Source: Corallococcus caeni
Lineage (GTDB): Bacteria; Myxococcota; Myxococcia; Myxococcales; Myxococcaceae
Length of the DNA: 64,000 nucleotides
Direction of reading: 5' to 3'
Assembly: GCF_036245865.1 (NCBI RefSeq)
Contig: NZ_BTTW01000009.1
Span: forward strand, 1-64,000
Below, piece after piece: positions 18,464-26,653 of the stretch. The notes beneath the pieces are model-generated. The model did no database searches, was not told the DNA's origin, and saw nothing but the letters and a program-made list of their open reading frames with translations. Both the position numbers and the translations under genes were made by a program. The stretch's first letter is position 1. Every line of letters starts with the position of its first letter.

Positions 18464-18704
18464 GCTTCGCGTGCGTGCCCCGCGCCGTGGCGTCGGGGAC
18501 GACGAGCACGGTGACCTTCCCCGTGGGGCAGTGACCCAGGCAGGACGCGGGGATGAGCAGCGTCTTGTCCGCCAGGCCGTGGGCCTTGAGGGCCTCGCGC
18601 ACCCGGCGCGGAAGGTCCACCCCGCCCGCGTCCACCGGCAGCCGCATCAGGCAGCGGTGACACAGGTGCAACTCGATGGGGTCTGGGTCCTCCCGCGCGG
18701 CCAT
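18384..18704 (-). CDS. (2Fe-2S) ferredoxin-domain protein
   Basis: 106 residues. The cysteines fall as CHRC near residue 15 and ASCLGHCP near residue 55, the arrangement of thioredoxin-like 2Fe-2S ferredoxins that end in a short helical tail. Probably a cytosolic electron carrier or an assembly accessory protein. Its final 80 bp overlap the 3' end of pdxA on the other strand, so the Ala/Pro/Lys-rich terminus (LAPKAGPP) may be non-essential. It is upstream of nothing on its own strand except pdxA antisense. Confidence 0.8.
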   Translation of the reverse strand: MAAREDPDPIELHLCHRCLMRLPVDAGGVDLPRRVREALKAHGLADKTLLIPASCLGHCPTGKVTVLVVPDATARGTHAKLIDPKEDGEDLARHLDARLAPKAGPP

Positions 18705-18712
18705 GCCTCAAT

Positions 18713-19207
18713 CTAACGCTGGAACCGCTGGTCGAGCTTGCGAAGCTGGCTCTCCCAACCCGCGGACGCTCGCTGCGTCCACTCCCCGCTGTGCAGGGCG
18801 TCGGCGGTCACGGTCATCCGCACGCTGTCGCCCTGCTCCTGGAGGTCCACCCCGGTGGAGACGTTGTACGGCGCGACGCCGGGGATGAAGTCCACCGCGT
18901 GCCGGTACGCGATGCGGCGCTGGGGCGTCACCTCCGTGAACGTCAGGCTGCTCGGGGTGGAGGTGGGCATGCCCGCCCGCTTCATGAAGGCGACCTGCTC
19001 CGGCGCGGTGGCGATCATGTCGTAGCGCAGGAGGCCGCCCGGACGCGCGTCCAGTTCGTGCACCTTCACGGAGAAGCCCTCCGGGCCCCACCAGGACTCG
19101 AAGCCGTCCTTCGTCGTCCACAGCTCCCACACCTCGGCGAGCGTCGCGGGATAGGTCCGCTCGAACGTGAAGGTGCTCCGCTTCGGGGTTTCGGTCTGGG
19201 TCGTCAT
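18713..19207 (-). CDS. SRPBCC/AHSA1-family protein
   Basis: 164 residues. It opens with FERTYPATLAEVWELWTT and WWGPEGFSV, the hallmark of AHSA1-type START-like proteins (activator of Hsp90 homologue), a hydrophobic-cavity fold. The start ATG overlaps the stop of the upstream ArsR gene by four bases (ATGA), so translation is coupled. ArsR-plus-AHSA1 pairs are widespread; the AHSA1 partner probably binds a ligand, but no ligand is known. Confidence 0.87.
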   Translation of the reverse strand: MTTQTETPKRSTFTFERTYPATLAEVWELWTTKDGFESWWGPEGFSVKVHELDARPGGLLRYDMIATAPEQVAFMKRAGMPTSTPSSLTFTEVTPQRRIAYRHAVDFIPGVAPYNVSTGVDLQEQGDSVRMTVTADALHSGEWTQRASAGWESQLRKLDQRFQR

Positions 19208-19554
19208 GGGGGTTCTTCCTCGGACTTGGGGGTGGCCATGCGTGCCTTCCGTCTTCGCTCGAGCGCCTGACCGAACCGGTCGAGCCGGGCCTCCCAGAGG
19301 CCGCGATACCCGGTGACCCAGGCATCGAGTTCCTGGAAGGGCTCCGGACGCAGCGAGTACAGCCGCTTCGTGCCCTCGGGGCGGACCTGGACGAAGCCCG
19401 CCTCCTGGAGGATCCCCAGGTGACGGGAGACACCCGACTGCTGGATGTCGACCCGCGCCACCAGGTCGTTCACCGACAGCTCGCCGCCCTTCAGCGCCTC
19501 GACGATGCGGCGGCGCGTGGGGTCGGCCAGGGTCTGGAAGACGTCAACATTCAT
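19204..19554 (-). CDS. ArsR/SmtB-family transcriptional regulator
   Basis: 116 residues. A winged helix covers about 5-80: FQTLADPTRRRIVEAL, LSVNDLVARVDIQQSGVSRHLGIL (recognition helix) and a wing around PEGTKRLYSL. No metal-binding CxC motif in the recognition helix is seen, so this is of the non-metal class that pairs with AHSA1 proteins. It is the first gene of a two-gene operon with the gene at 18713. A near-perfect palindrome overlapping its start codon is the probable autoregulatory operator. Confidence 0.9.
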   Translation of the reverse strand: MNVDVFQTLADPTRRRIVEALKGGELSVNDLVARVDIQQSGVSRHLGILQEAGFVQVRPEGTKRLYSLRPEPFQELDAWVTGYRGLWEARLDRFGQALERRRKARMATPKSEEEPP

Positions 19555-19583
19555 GGACGTGAATATACATATCCGTGAATGTT
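19546..19583 (-). promoter_or_regulatory. Palindromic operator at the start of the ArsR gene
   Basis: Arms AACATTCATGGA (19546-19557) and TCCGTGAATGTT (19572-19583) form a 12-bp inverted repeat with one mismatch and a 14-bp AT-rich spacer containing ATATACATAT. It covers the ArsR start codon (19552-19554) and the region immediately upstream. The arrangement fits a homodimeric ArsR protein repressing its own operon. The AT-richness contrasts with the surrounding DNA. Confidence 0.6.
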
Positions 19584-19609
19584 TTGATTGTCCAGCGCCC
19601 TTCGGCTGG

Positions 19610-21178
19610 CTAGAAGACGAAGGGGAAGCGCACGGGGGCGTTCATCGCGACGCGGTGCACGGGGAACTTCCAGCCGCGCACCTGGTCCTCGATGCAGCCC
19701 GCGAGCGGGGAGCCCTTCAGTGCTTCGGTCTCCATGGCCACGCCGGACACGGTGCCGGAGGTGTCCACGGACCAGCGCACCTGGAAGCGGCCGCCGTTCT
19801 CCAGCGCGGTGCCGGCCTTGAAGTTCTGGACGCAGGTGGCGATGGCGGGCTGGTTCGTGACGACCACGTTGGTGACGTCCGCGGGCGTGAGCTGCTCGCG
19901 CTCGGAGGTCGTCGGGGCGGGCGGGATGTAGACGGTCTTCTCCTGGGCCTGCTTCGGGGCGGAGGCCTCCGCTTCGTCGGTGAAGCCGAGCTCGCGGGCG
20001 AAGTCCTCGTCGATTTCAGACTCGGGCTGCGCGGCCTCCTCGGCTTCGGCTTCGGCGGCGGCCTGACGGGCCTGGGCCAGCTCCTCCTCGGAGATCTCCC
20101 CGCCGAAGGACATCTCGCGGACCTCGCCGGTGTCCTCGGGCGCTTCGAGCGTGGCCGCGCGCTGGGCCACGGGGGCCTTCTTCTTCGTCAGCGGAGCGGG
20201 CTGCGTGGACGGCGTGGGGTCCGGGGACAACGTGTGCAGGCCGGTGGTCAGGCCCGCGCTCGCGGGGCCCGCGAGGACCGGCGTGTTCGGGGTGAGCGCC
20301 TGCGCGGCGCGCTGCGCGTCCGTCAGCGAGGGCGTGTTCACGCCGCCCGCGAGGGACTGCTGGAAGTCCGGAGCCGCCTGCGTGCCGGGCACGCCGAAGT
20401 AGGCCTGCATGCCCTGAACACCGGCCTGCGCGGCCGAGGTGCCCTGCTGAGCCGCCGCGACGCCCTGCGTGCCCGGAGGGACCTGCGCGGCCGTGGCGCC
20501 CACGGTGCGCTGCGGGGCACCCGCTACGGTGCCGAGCACGGTCTGCGCTTGCGGAGCAGGCTGCGCGGCGTGCGGATCATCCTTCGACGTCAGGCGCAGG
20601 CCCGCGACGACGAGGAGGCCCGCGGCGAGCGCGCCCATGGCCACCGCGCTGACGAAGGACATGGGGCTCATGCCGAGGATGCGCGTGGACGCATCGGCGA
20701 TGGCGGGCGGCGGAGGCTCGGGCGCCTCCGGGGCGTACGGCATCCACGGCTGCGGCGCGTAGGCCGCGGCGGGAGAGCCGGGCGTGGCCCAGGCGGGCGC
20801 CGGCGCCGCGGAGTCCCACGCCGTCACGGCGCCGCAGGAGGGCTCCTGTGAAGCGCTGGTCTCCTCCGCGCGCAGCCACTCCGGGATGACGAAGCTCGCG
20901 GCTTCGGCGGACAGCGTGAGTTCGGGCTCCGCGTTGTCGTTGGACGGAGGCGGCAGCGACTGCATCCAGGACTCTTCCGTGGAGGCCAGGTCGAGCAGCG
21001 TGCGCAGCGGACCGGTCGCGAAGGACTCCGGCACGGTGTCGTCGTCTTCGGAAGGAGCGGTGAGCGCGCGATCCAGGCACGCATCCAGCTCGGCATCGAA
21101 GGTCTCGGGGTCGCGGGAGAAGTCCGAACCGCCCAGCTGCGCCCGCGACGACACATCACCCGTCAGTAGCTCGCTCAC
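19610..21178 (-). CDS. AgmX/PglI C-terminal domain (TonB-like) membrane protein
   Basis: 522 residues from a GTG at 21178 that follows GGGGAGG by five bases; an in-frame ATG at 21199 is also possible. The order is an acidic N-terminal cytoplasmic region, one membrane helix near 175-197 (SAVAMGALAAGLLVVAG), a long Ala/Pro/Gln-rich periplasmic spacer, a coiled Glu/Ala stretch (EELAQARQAAAEAEAEEA) and a C-terminal domain. In that domain, ATCVQNFKAG, GRFQVRWSVDTSGTVS and GCIEDQVRGWKFP match the AgmX/PglI type, a TonB-C-like fold described for myxobacterial motility-associated proteins. It probably spans the periplasm. A motility role here is only inferred from the family name. Confidence 0.82.
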   Translation of the reverse strand: MSELLTGDVSSRAQLGGSDFSRDPETFDAELDACLDRALTAPSEDDDTVPESFATGPLRTLLDLASTEESWMQSLPPPSNDNAEPELTLSAEAASFVIPEWLRAEETSASQEPSCGAVTAWDSAAPAPAWATPGSPAAAYAPQPWMPYAPEAPEPPPPAIADASTRILGMSPMSFVSAVAMGALAAGLLVVAGLRLTSKDDPHAAQPAPQAQTVLGTVAGAPQRTVGATAAQVPPGTQGVAAAQQGTSAAQAGVQGMQAYFGVPGTQAAPDFQQSLAGGVNTPSLTDAQRAAQALTPNTPVLAGPASAGLTTGLHTLSPDPTPSTQPAPLTKKKAPVAQRAATLEAPEDTGEVREMSFGGEISEEELAQARQAAAEAEAEEAAQPESEIDEDFARELGFTDEAEASAPKQAQEKTVYIPPAPTTSEREQLTPADVTNVVVTNQPAIATCVQNFKAGTALENGGRFQVRWSVDTSGTVSGVAMETEALKGSPLAGCIEDQVRGWKFPVHRVAMNAPVRFPFVF

Positions 21179-21445
21179 GCCACCCTCCCCGCCGCCCATA
21201 CCGCGCCAGACCGCCCGACCACCTGACTGACTGCCAGGGGGCCGATGTTAGGAACGCCCCCCGTCCGCGCCACCGCGAGCGTCCAGCCGTGAACGCTCCA
21301 GCGGTCATTTGCCCGCGAACGAGGCCCGAAACGTACGGCCCCGCACTCCACACTGTACGCCGGTGTGCCGACAGGGTTCGGGTTTCCACTGCCACCCCGC
21401 CATGTCAGGAGGGGGAGGTAGACCCTCGGGGCCCACCGGCCCCGC

Positions 21446-21595
21446 ATGAGCACGAAGCCCACCGCCACCTATACGAAGGGGAGCGACTACCTGCGGATCC
21501 GCATTGGCGACTACCGCGTCATCTACCAGGTCGAGGACGGCCGGCTCGTGGTGTTGATCGTCGAGCTGGGCCACCGGCGGGAGCTCTACCGCTAG
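21446..21595 (+). pseudogene. N-terminally truncated RelE/ParE-family toxin
   Basis: 49 codons. Residues 14-49 (YLRIRIGDYRVIYQVEDG, then VVLIVELGHRRELYR) are the conserved C-terminal half of RelE/ParE toxins, which are normally about 85-90 residues. An in-frame stop at 21419 blocks any longer version and there is no ribosome binding site before the ATG. The last 77 bp overlap, on the opposite strand, the 3' end of the YefM-like antitoxin gene. Functional toxins lie downstream on the same strand as the antitoxin, so this is probably an inverted remnant. Confidence 0.65.
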
Positions 21596-21869
21596 CCGGT
21601 TTCTTCGCCTTCTTCGTCAGCCCCAGCTCCGCCTTCACCTGCTTCCATGAGACGCGCGGCTGCCCCTCGGCCTCGCGCCGCGCGGCATCCGCCTTCTGGA
21701 TGTCCCTCCGGTTCTCCAGCGCCTCCAGCGCCTGGAGATCCTCGAAGGGAATCACCGCGACCAGCTTCTTGCCGTGCCGGGTCAGGACGAGCCGCTCCTT
21801 GCCGTAGGCCGCGCGGTTGAGCAGCTCCGCCAGGTCGTCACGCGCTTCGGTGATGCTGACTTCCATCAT
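21519..21869 (-). CDS. Phd/YefM-family antitoxin with an extended C-terminus
   Basis: 116 residues. The ATG (21869, or 21866) follows GAGGAACGGCC. The N-terminal 60 residues are typical Phd/YefM (MEVSITEARDDLAELLNRA, then KLVAVIPFEDLQALE). The usual antitoxin length is about 80-90. The final 30 residues are Lys/Ala/Pro/Arg-rich and are encoded antisense to the RelE fragment, so they may be an artefact of lost downstream sequence. No co-directional toxin gene follows; the next gene on this strand is far downstream. A 9-bp perfect palindrome sits just upstream, suggesting autoregulation still operates. Confidence 0.8.
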   Translation of the reverse strand: MMEVSITEARDDLAELLNRAAYGKERLVLTRHGKKLVAVIPFEDLQALEALENRRDIQKADAARREAEGQPRVSWKQVKAELGLTKKAKKPASGRAPAGGPARRSTPRAGRPRPGR

Positions 21870-21890
21870 GGCCGTTCCTCAAGAAACGTA

Positions 21891-21915
21891 CGTTCCGTAC
21901 ATATCATACGGAACG
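21891..21915 (-). promoter_or_regulatory. Palindromic operator of the antitoxin gene
   Basis: CGTTCCGTA (21891-21899) and TACGGAACG (21907-21915) form a perfect 9-bp inverted repeat with a 7-nt spacer, 22 bp upstream of the antitoxin start. Phd/YefM proteins bind such palindromes to repress their own promoters. It is the only AT-balanced stretch between the antitoxin gene and the aldo/keto reductase gene. Confidence 0.6.
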
Positions 21916-21951
21916 CACCGACACGGCGCTCCCCGGCCCGGCGTCCAGGCC

Positions 21952-23037
21952 TCAGTACCGCTTCGCGCCCGCCTTGGGCATCAGGTTGCTGGGCGGCGCC
22001 TGGACTCCGTTCACGCGCAGGCCCGCGTGCATGAAGGACGGCGCTCCCTGGAGGAAGGCCGCCGGGAAGTTGAGCGTGGGCTGGGATTCGTCATCCAGCG
22101 CCTTCACCTGCTCTGGCGTGAGCTTCACGTCCAGCGCGCCCAGGTTGTTGTCCAGTTGCTCCAACGTGCGCGCGCCCAGGATGGTGGACGCCACGCCCGG
22201 CCGGCCCTGCACCCAGGCCAGTGACACTCGCGCCACCGTGCTGTTCTGCTCCTTCGCCACGCGCTGGAGCACGTCGATGAGCCGGTACGTCTTCTCGTTG
22301 AGCGACGACTCCGCCCACGCGCCCCGGTCCGCCTTCTGCCTGCCCGCGTTCTCCCGCGTGTACTTGCCGCTCAACACCCCGCTGCGCAGCGGCGACCACG
22401 GCGTCACGCCCAGCCCCAGCTCCCGCGCCATCGGGATGAGCTCGCCCTCCACCGTGCGCTCCAGCAACGAGTACTCGATCTGCAACGCCACCAGCGGCGC
22501 CCAGCCCCGGAAGTACGCCGTCACCTGCGCCTGCGCCACCTTCCACGCGGGCGTGTCGGAGAAGCCCACGTAGCGGACCTTGCCGGAGCGCACCAGGTCG
22601 TCCAGCGCCCGCATCGTCTCCTCGATGGGCGTGTTCGCGTCCCAGGCGTGCATCCAGTACAGGTCGATGGAGTCCGTCTGCAGCCGGCGCAGCGACTCCT
22701 CGCACGCCGCCACCACCGACTTGCGGCCCGCGCCGCCGCCGTTCGGATCCTTCTCGAAGAGGTTGCCGAAGAACTTCGTGGCAATCACCACCCGGTTGCG
22801 TTTCGCAGGGTCCTTCCCCAGGTGGTCCCCGATGATCTTCTCCGAGTGCCCGAACGTGTACACGTTCGCCGTGTCGATGAAGTTGCCACCCCGCTCGATG
22901 TAGCGGTCCAGGATGGCGTTGGACGTGTCCACGCTGCTGCCCCAGCCCAGGTCCTCGCCGAACGTCATGGTCCCCAGACAGAAGGGGCTGACGCGCAGGC
23001 CTGAGCGGCCCAGGGTGACGTAATGGTCGAGCGACAT
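21952..23037 (-). CDS. Aldo/keto reductase
   Basis: 361 residues from the ATG at 23037 (GGGGGAATCC upstream); a longer frame to 23151 adds 38 Arg-rich residues that look non-coding. Catalytic tetrad residues are visible in their usual surroundings: Asp and Tyr in NFIDTANVY, Lys in VIATKFFG, His in LYWMHAWD. The NADPH-binding stretch near the C-terminus (STILGARTLEQLDNN) is also present. It resembles the YajO/Gfo-like AKR12-type enzymes that reduce aldehydes. Cytosolic. The substrate is unknown. Confidence 0.9.
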   Translation of the reverse strand: MSLDHYVTLGRSGLRVSPFCLGTMTFGEDLGWGSSVDTSNAILDRYIERGGNFIDTANVYTFGHSEKIIGDHLGKDPAKRNRVVIATKFFGNLFEKDPNGGGAGRKSVVAACEESLRRLQTDSIDLYWMHAWDANTPIEETMRALDDLVRSGKVRYVGFSDTPAWKVAQAQVTAYFRGWAPLVALQIEYSLLERTVEGELIPMARELGLGVTPWSPLRSGVLSGKYTRENAGRQKADRGAWAESSLNEKTYRLIDVLQRVAKEQNSTVARVSLAWVQGRPGVASTILGARTLEQLDNNLGALDVKLTPEQVKALDDESQPTLNFPAAFLQGAPSFMHAGLRVNGVQAPPSNLMPKAGAKRY

Positions 23038-23192
23038 GGACTTGGATTCCCCCGCGATGAAGGTGGCACGGCCAGCCAGAGCGCGCGGAGCCAATCCCAG
23101 ACGCCTCTCCCGCGCCAACCGCCCTTCCCCAGGACGTCCAACTCCAGACACGCTCCCGCGCTCATCCGACCTCGGGCGGACATCCGCGCGCC

Positions 23193-23792
23193 TCAGCCCT
23201 CCCGGGGTGCTTCCAGCGCGCAGCCATACACCGGCGTGCCGCCGCCCTCGCCGTCTTCGCGCAGCACCCGCTCCAGCGCTTCACGCCCCGGGCTGTCGCC
23301 CACGTGCCCGCGCGCCACGGTGATGCCGCCGCTGAAGCGCAGGCGCCCGTCCGCGCCGTAGAGCACCACGTGTCCGGAGGTCGTCGCGCCGAAGCGCTTC
23401 GCCTCCAGGCCGTCCGCGTCACTCAGCACCGTGACGCCCGGGATGCTCGCGGCCGTGCGCCACAGGTCGCCCTGCTCCCAGCCGTCCTCCAGTCCCTCCG
23501 GGCGCAGGAACAGGACATAGGCCTCCGCGCGTCCGCCCGCGTGCGCCATCACCTCCGCCAGCTCCGCCAGGCTCGCCCGCGTGCAGGTGCACTTCGGATG
23601 CGCGAGCATCACCAGCACCGGCCTCCCCGCCTGACGCGACAGCCGCGTTCCCTCCGGCCACGTCGCCACCGTCACCGGCGTGGCCCCGGGCGTCACCGAA
23701 TACCGGGCCAGCGCCACGACCCCCGTGCCGATGCCGCCCAGCCACAGCGCACCCGCGAGCATGAGCCACCCGCGGGTGGAAGGTGCCTTCAT
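23193..23792 (-). CDS. Membrane-anchored thioredoxin-like protein
   Basis: 199 residues. The N-terminal membrane anchor (WLMLAGALWLGGIGTGVVAL) is followed by a thioredoxin-like fold with AHPKCTCTRASLAEL, a C-x-C pair in the usual CxxC position, then VTVLSDADGLEAKRFG and the cis-Pro loop replaced by SGHVVLY. It is reminiscent of the RedB-type thioredoxin-like family. The C-x-C instead of C-x2-C makes a classical oxidoreductase role uncertain. Probably periplasmic. Confidence 0.7.
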   Translation of the reverse strand: MKAPSTRGWLMLAGALWLGGIGTGVVALARYSVTPGATPVTVATWPEGTRLSRQAGRPVLVMLAHPKCTCTRASLAELAEVMAHAGGRAEAYVLFLRPEGLEDGWEQGDLWRTAASIPGVTVLSDADGLEAKRFGATTSGHVVLYGADGRLRFSGGITVARGHVGDSPGREALERVLREDGEGGGTPVYGCALEAPREG

Positions 23793-23914
23793 TCCGCACG
23801 ACTCCTGGGAGGTGTCCGTCCACCCGCGACGCTAGCGGCTCCGGCCCCGGAGCCCTTCCGCCCCCCGGGGCCGGGTCAGTGTCCTGCGCGTGGCAGCGGC
23901 CCGCTCGCGGAAGC

Positions 23915-24250
23915 TCAGCGGTGGTGCGCGTGCTGGCGTTCCGCGTGGTGTTGCAGCTGGCGCCGCGCGGCCTCGAAGGCGTCGGTGACGGCCTGGTAGG
24001 CATCCGCGTGGGTCGTGGGCTCCGCGGGCTCCCGGTCCGCGATGATGTCCTTGCCCGGCACGTGCAGCTCCACGCGGACGTGGAACTGATGTCCCTGCGC
24101 GTGGTGCCGGTGCGGCTCCTCCACCACCACGTTGCAGCCGGTGATGCCGTCGAAGAACTGCTCCAGCTTCTCCGCCTGGTCGCGGATGTGCTCGTTGAGG
24201 GTGTCGCTCGTCTCCATGCCCCGGTAGGTGATTCGCAGTGCGCGCTTCAT
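23915..24250 (-). CDS. HPF/RaiA-family ribosome hibernation factor
   Basis: 111 residues from the ATG at 24250 (GAGGCGGA upstream). A longer frame to 24394 exists but its first 48 residues are not family-like. The S30AE/HPF fold is seen as ITYRGMETSDTLNEHIRDQAEKLEQFF and VELHVPGKDIIADREP, with a final long helix VTDAFEAARRQLQHHAE rich in His. Short-form HPF proteins bind the 30S decoding site and help form inactive 100S ribosomes under starvation. The His-rich tail (HAERQHAHHR) is a local addition. Confidence 0.87.
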   Translation of the reverse strand: MKRALRITYRGMETSDTLNEHIRDQAEKLEQFFDGITGCNVVVEEPHRHHAQGHQFHVRVELHVPGKDIIADREPAEPTTHADAYQAVTDAFEAARRQLQHHAERQHAHHR

Positions 24251-24407
24251 CGTCCGCCTCGGGTAGGGCTCCGTGCTCTGGAGCCGGTGTGGATTCAAGG
24301 CATTGCATGGGCCCTGCCAACCGCCGGAGCCCACTGAAACTCCTATAACGGCCCCTCCGTGGCGGGGCACGATGGGACACGCGCCCCGGGGCATGGGGCA
24401 CGTTGAA

Positions 24408-25814
24408 TCACGGCAGCTTGCGCAGGCGGGGCAGCAGCTCCGTCACCGGCTGCCCCAGCGCCTCCGCGTCCAGGTACACCTGCACCGCGTGTCCCACGCC
24501 CTCCACGGGCTCGGCGAAATAATTGCGCTTGGTGGGCACCACCCACGCGAAACCCGTGCGCGGCAGGACGAAGCTGGGGGCGTTGCCGTAGGTGAGGAAG
24601 CCTCCTGTCCGCTCGCCCACCATCGGCGCGCCGGTCGCCTGGTGCAGGGCGTAGGCTCCGCTCTCTCCCGACGACGCGGAGTCGCGGTCCACCAGCACCA
24701 CGATGCGCCCGGTGAAGGGCGTCTTCGCGTGGCCTTCCGCGCGGCCGCTGTCGAACACGGGGCGCGAGGGCTCCGGCTTCACGGGCCACTTCGCGCGCAG
24801 GGCTTCGCGCTCCGCCTTCGCCTCCGGCGTGTCCAGCCGTCCATCCATCGCCTGCCGCTGCACGCGCGTGTTCCATTCGAAGCACGGATAGAAGGCGCCG
24901 TGCATCCACACCTCGCCGGAGGCGAACCACGGCCCGCGCACCATCGCGTCCAGCCATTCGTACACGTAGCCGTCGTTGCCGCCGCTGTTGCCGCGCAGGT
25001 CGAACACCAGCAGCTTGTGCTTGCGGTGCTTCGGCGCGTCCGCGACGAACTGGCGCAGCCCGGCCTCCGCTTCCGGCGGGCCGGAGAAGCGGCGGATCGT
25101 GATGATGCCCACGTCGCCCTTCGGCTCGTACGTGTAGATGTCCTTCGGCGCGAACTGGCGGACCGGACGTGGAGGCCGGACCGTGAGCGGCAGCGACGTG
25201 TCGCCGCACCGGAGCGTCCGCGTGTCACCGCCGCCTCGCGCGGACACGGTGAGCCGCTGTCCCCGGGTGCCATCCGCCTTCAGCACCGGCGCCACCCGCA
25301 GCGTGTCCGCCTGCGCGCCCGTCACGGTGCTCGCGTCGCACGACGCGGGCGCGAGCCCCGGAGGCGCGTCGGCCTGGTACTCGCGGAAGGCGAGCCGTGG
25401 CTCCTCGCGCAGCAGGCTCAGGAGGCCGGACGGCCCGAAGTGGTTGTCCGTCAGCGCCTCGCGGATGGCGATGGTCGGCGCGAGCACGCCGTCCTGGAAC
25501 GACACGGTGGGCCCGGACGCGGCCACCTTCGCGCTCCAGTCCTGGAAGAAGCGATCCGGATCAAAGCTCCGGTGCGCCAGCAGCTCCGGCCAGCCGGAGT
25601 ACGTGGTGCGCAGGAGCTGGTGCAGGAAGCGCACGTCCTCCGCCAGCGCGGCGCTGTCCAGGCGCGTGTCGGGCGTGGGCTTCGGGCCGCGGAAGGCCTG
25701 GTTCAGCACGTGGCTCTCCGGGTCGTAGCAATACGCCGCGCCCGTGGTCCGCGAGTCCAGGTAGGGGGAGGGGGCCGCCGTCAGCAGGCCCCCCATGAGC
25801 AGGAAGAGATGCAT
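24408..25814 (-). CDS. S41-family peptidase
   Basis: 468 residues from the ATG at 25814; the signal peptide is short (MHLFLLMGGLLTAAPS). The frame continues upstream to 26102 but that part has Arg/Ser-rich shadow composition. The N-terminal half contains TYSGWPELL and a PDZ-poor central part. The C-terminal half carries the tail-specific protease core: LLVFDLRGNSGGNDGYVYEW and DRDSASSGESGAYAL (nucleophile Ser). Predicted to be an exported serine protease. A catalytic Lys partner could not be placed with certainty. Confidence 0.85.
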   Translation of the reverse strand: MHLFLLMGGLLTAAPSPYLDSRTTGAAYCYDPESHVLNQAFRGPKPTPDTRLDSAALAEDVRFLHQLLRTTYSGWPELLAHRSFDPDRFFQDWSAKVAASGPTVSFQDGVLAPTIAIREALTDNHFGPSGLLSLLREEPRLAFREYQADAPPGLAPASCDASTVTGAQADTLRVAPVLKADGTRGQRLTVSARGGGDTRTLRCGDTSLPLTVRPPRPVRQFAPKDIYTYEPKGDVGIITIRRFSGPPEAEAGLRQFVADAPKHRKHKLLVFDLRGNSGGNDGYVYEWLDAMVRGPWFASGEVWMHGAFYPCFEWNTRVQRQAMDGRLDTPEAKAEREALRAKWPVKPEPSRPVFDSGRAEGHAKTPFTGRIVVLVDRDSASSGESGAYALHQATGAPMVGERTGGFLTYGNAPSFVLPRTGFAWVVPTKRNYFAEPVEGVGHAVQVYLDAEALGQPVTELLPRLRKLP

Positions 25815-25914
25815 GCATCCCAACCTACGACGCGGCCCTTCGCGCCATTGCCCTGACACGAGGCACAGCGACTCGCGGTGAAGCGGCCTCGCGCGAGGAA
25901 GACGTTCAGCGCCT

Positions 25915-26586
25915 TCAGCTCGGAGACGGGATGGGCGCGCGGCCGGGCTCCACCACCTGCGGCCCCCGCCCGGGCAGCTGGACCTGGTCGTCCGCGTCGG
26001 CCTCGCGCTGCTGACGCTTCGCCAGCAACTGCGCCTGCGAACGGGTGCGGTGCAGGCTCTCACCCAGCCATTCATAGGCCCGGTGCAGGTAGAAGGACGC
26101 ACCGCTCAGGGCGAAGATGGAGGCCACGAACCGCGTCTCACGCGGCCGCAGCGTGGCGGACATGAGGAAGGACGCGGCCACCCAGGGGCTCAGGCAGAAG
26201 GGGCAGTCCAGCAGCTCGCCAATCACCCGGCGGAACCCCGTGCCCCGGGCCTTCTCGCTCACCTCGCCCGCGCTGGCGTTGCCCTTGAATTGCGTGAACG
26301 GGGCGCGCACCACCGCCGTGACCCTGTCCGCCGCCACCACCCGTGTGACGACGTGCGTGGCGGCGCCAAGCAACGCGAGGTCGGGGCCGCTGAACCGCTC
26401 GGGGAGGCTCCGCCCCGATGCCCCCATCCAGCCCAGGAAGCCCAGCACCGTCGTGCTGAAGGTCCCCAGCAAGATGGCGTACGAGCCCAGCGGATGGGTC
26501 TTCTCCGAGTCATAGCCTTCGAACGGCCCTGTCTCCTGAAGCGCTTTCATGGGGTGCACAGCCTCCGTGCCGCGAAAGCTGTGCAT
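25915..26586 (-). CDS. DUF1360 membrane protein
   Basis: 223 residues from an ATG at 26586 preceded by GGAGG at eight bases; the ATG at 26550 with a second GGAGG is an alternative. Hydrophobic stretches are at about 40-60, 78-95 and 140-160. LLDCPFCLSPWVA is the conserved Cys-containing core of DUF1360 proteins. The C-terminal tail is charged (QAQLLAKRQQREADADDQ) and probably cytoplasmic. Function unknown. DUF1360 proteins are often found next to spore- or stress-related genes in other phyla. Confidence 0.75.
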   Translation of the reverse strand: MHSFRGTEAVHPMKALQETGPFEGYDSEKTHPLGSYAILLGTFSTTVLGFLGWMGASGRSLPERFSGPDLALLGAATHVVTRVVAADRVTAVVRAPFTQFKGNASAGEVSEKARGTGFRRVIGELLDCPFCLSPWVAASFLMSATLRPRETRFVASIFALSGASFYLHRAYEWLGESLHRTRSQAQLLAKRQQREADADDQVQLPGRGPQVVEPGRAPIPSPS

Positions 26587-26653
26587 TCCCCCCGCCTCCA
26601 AGCATCCGGGCGGACAGGCGCGCGGGCACTCGCTCCAGTGCGGCCCCGCGGCC

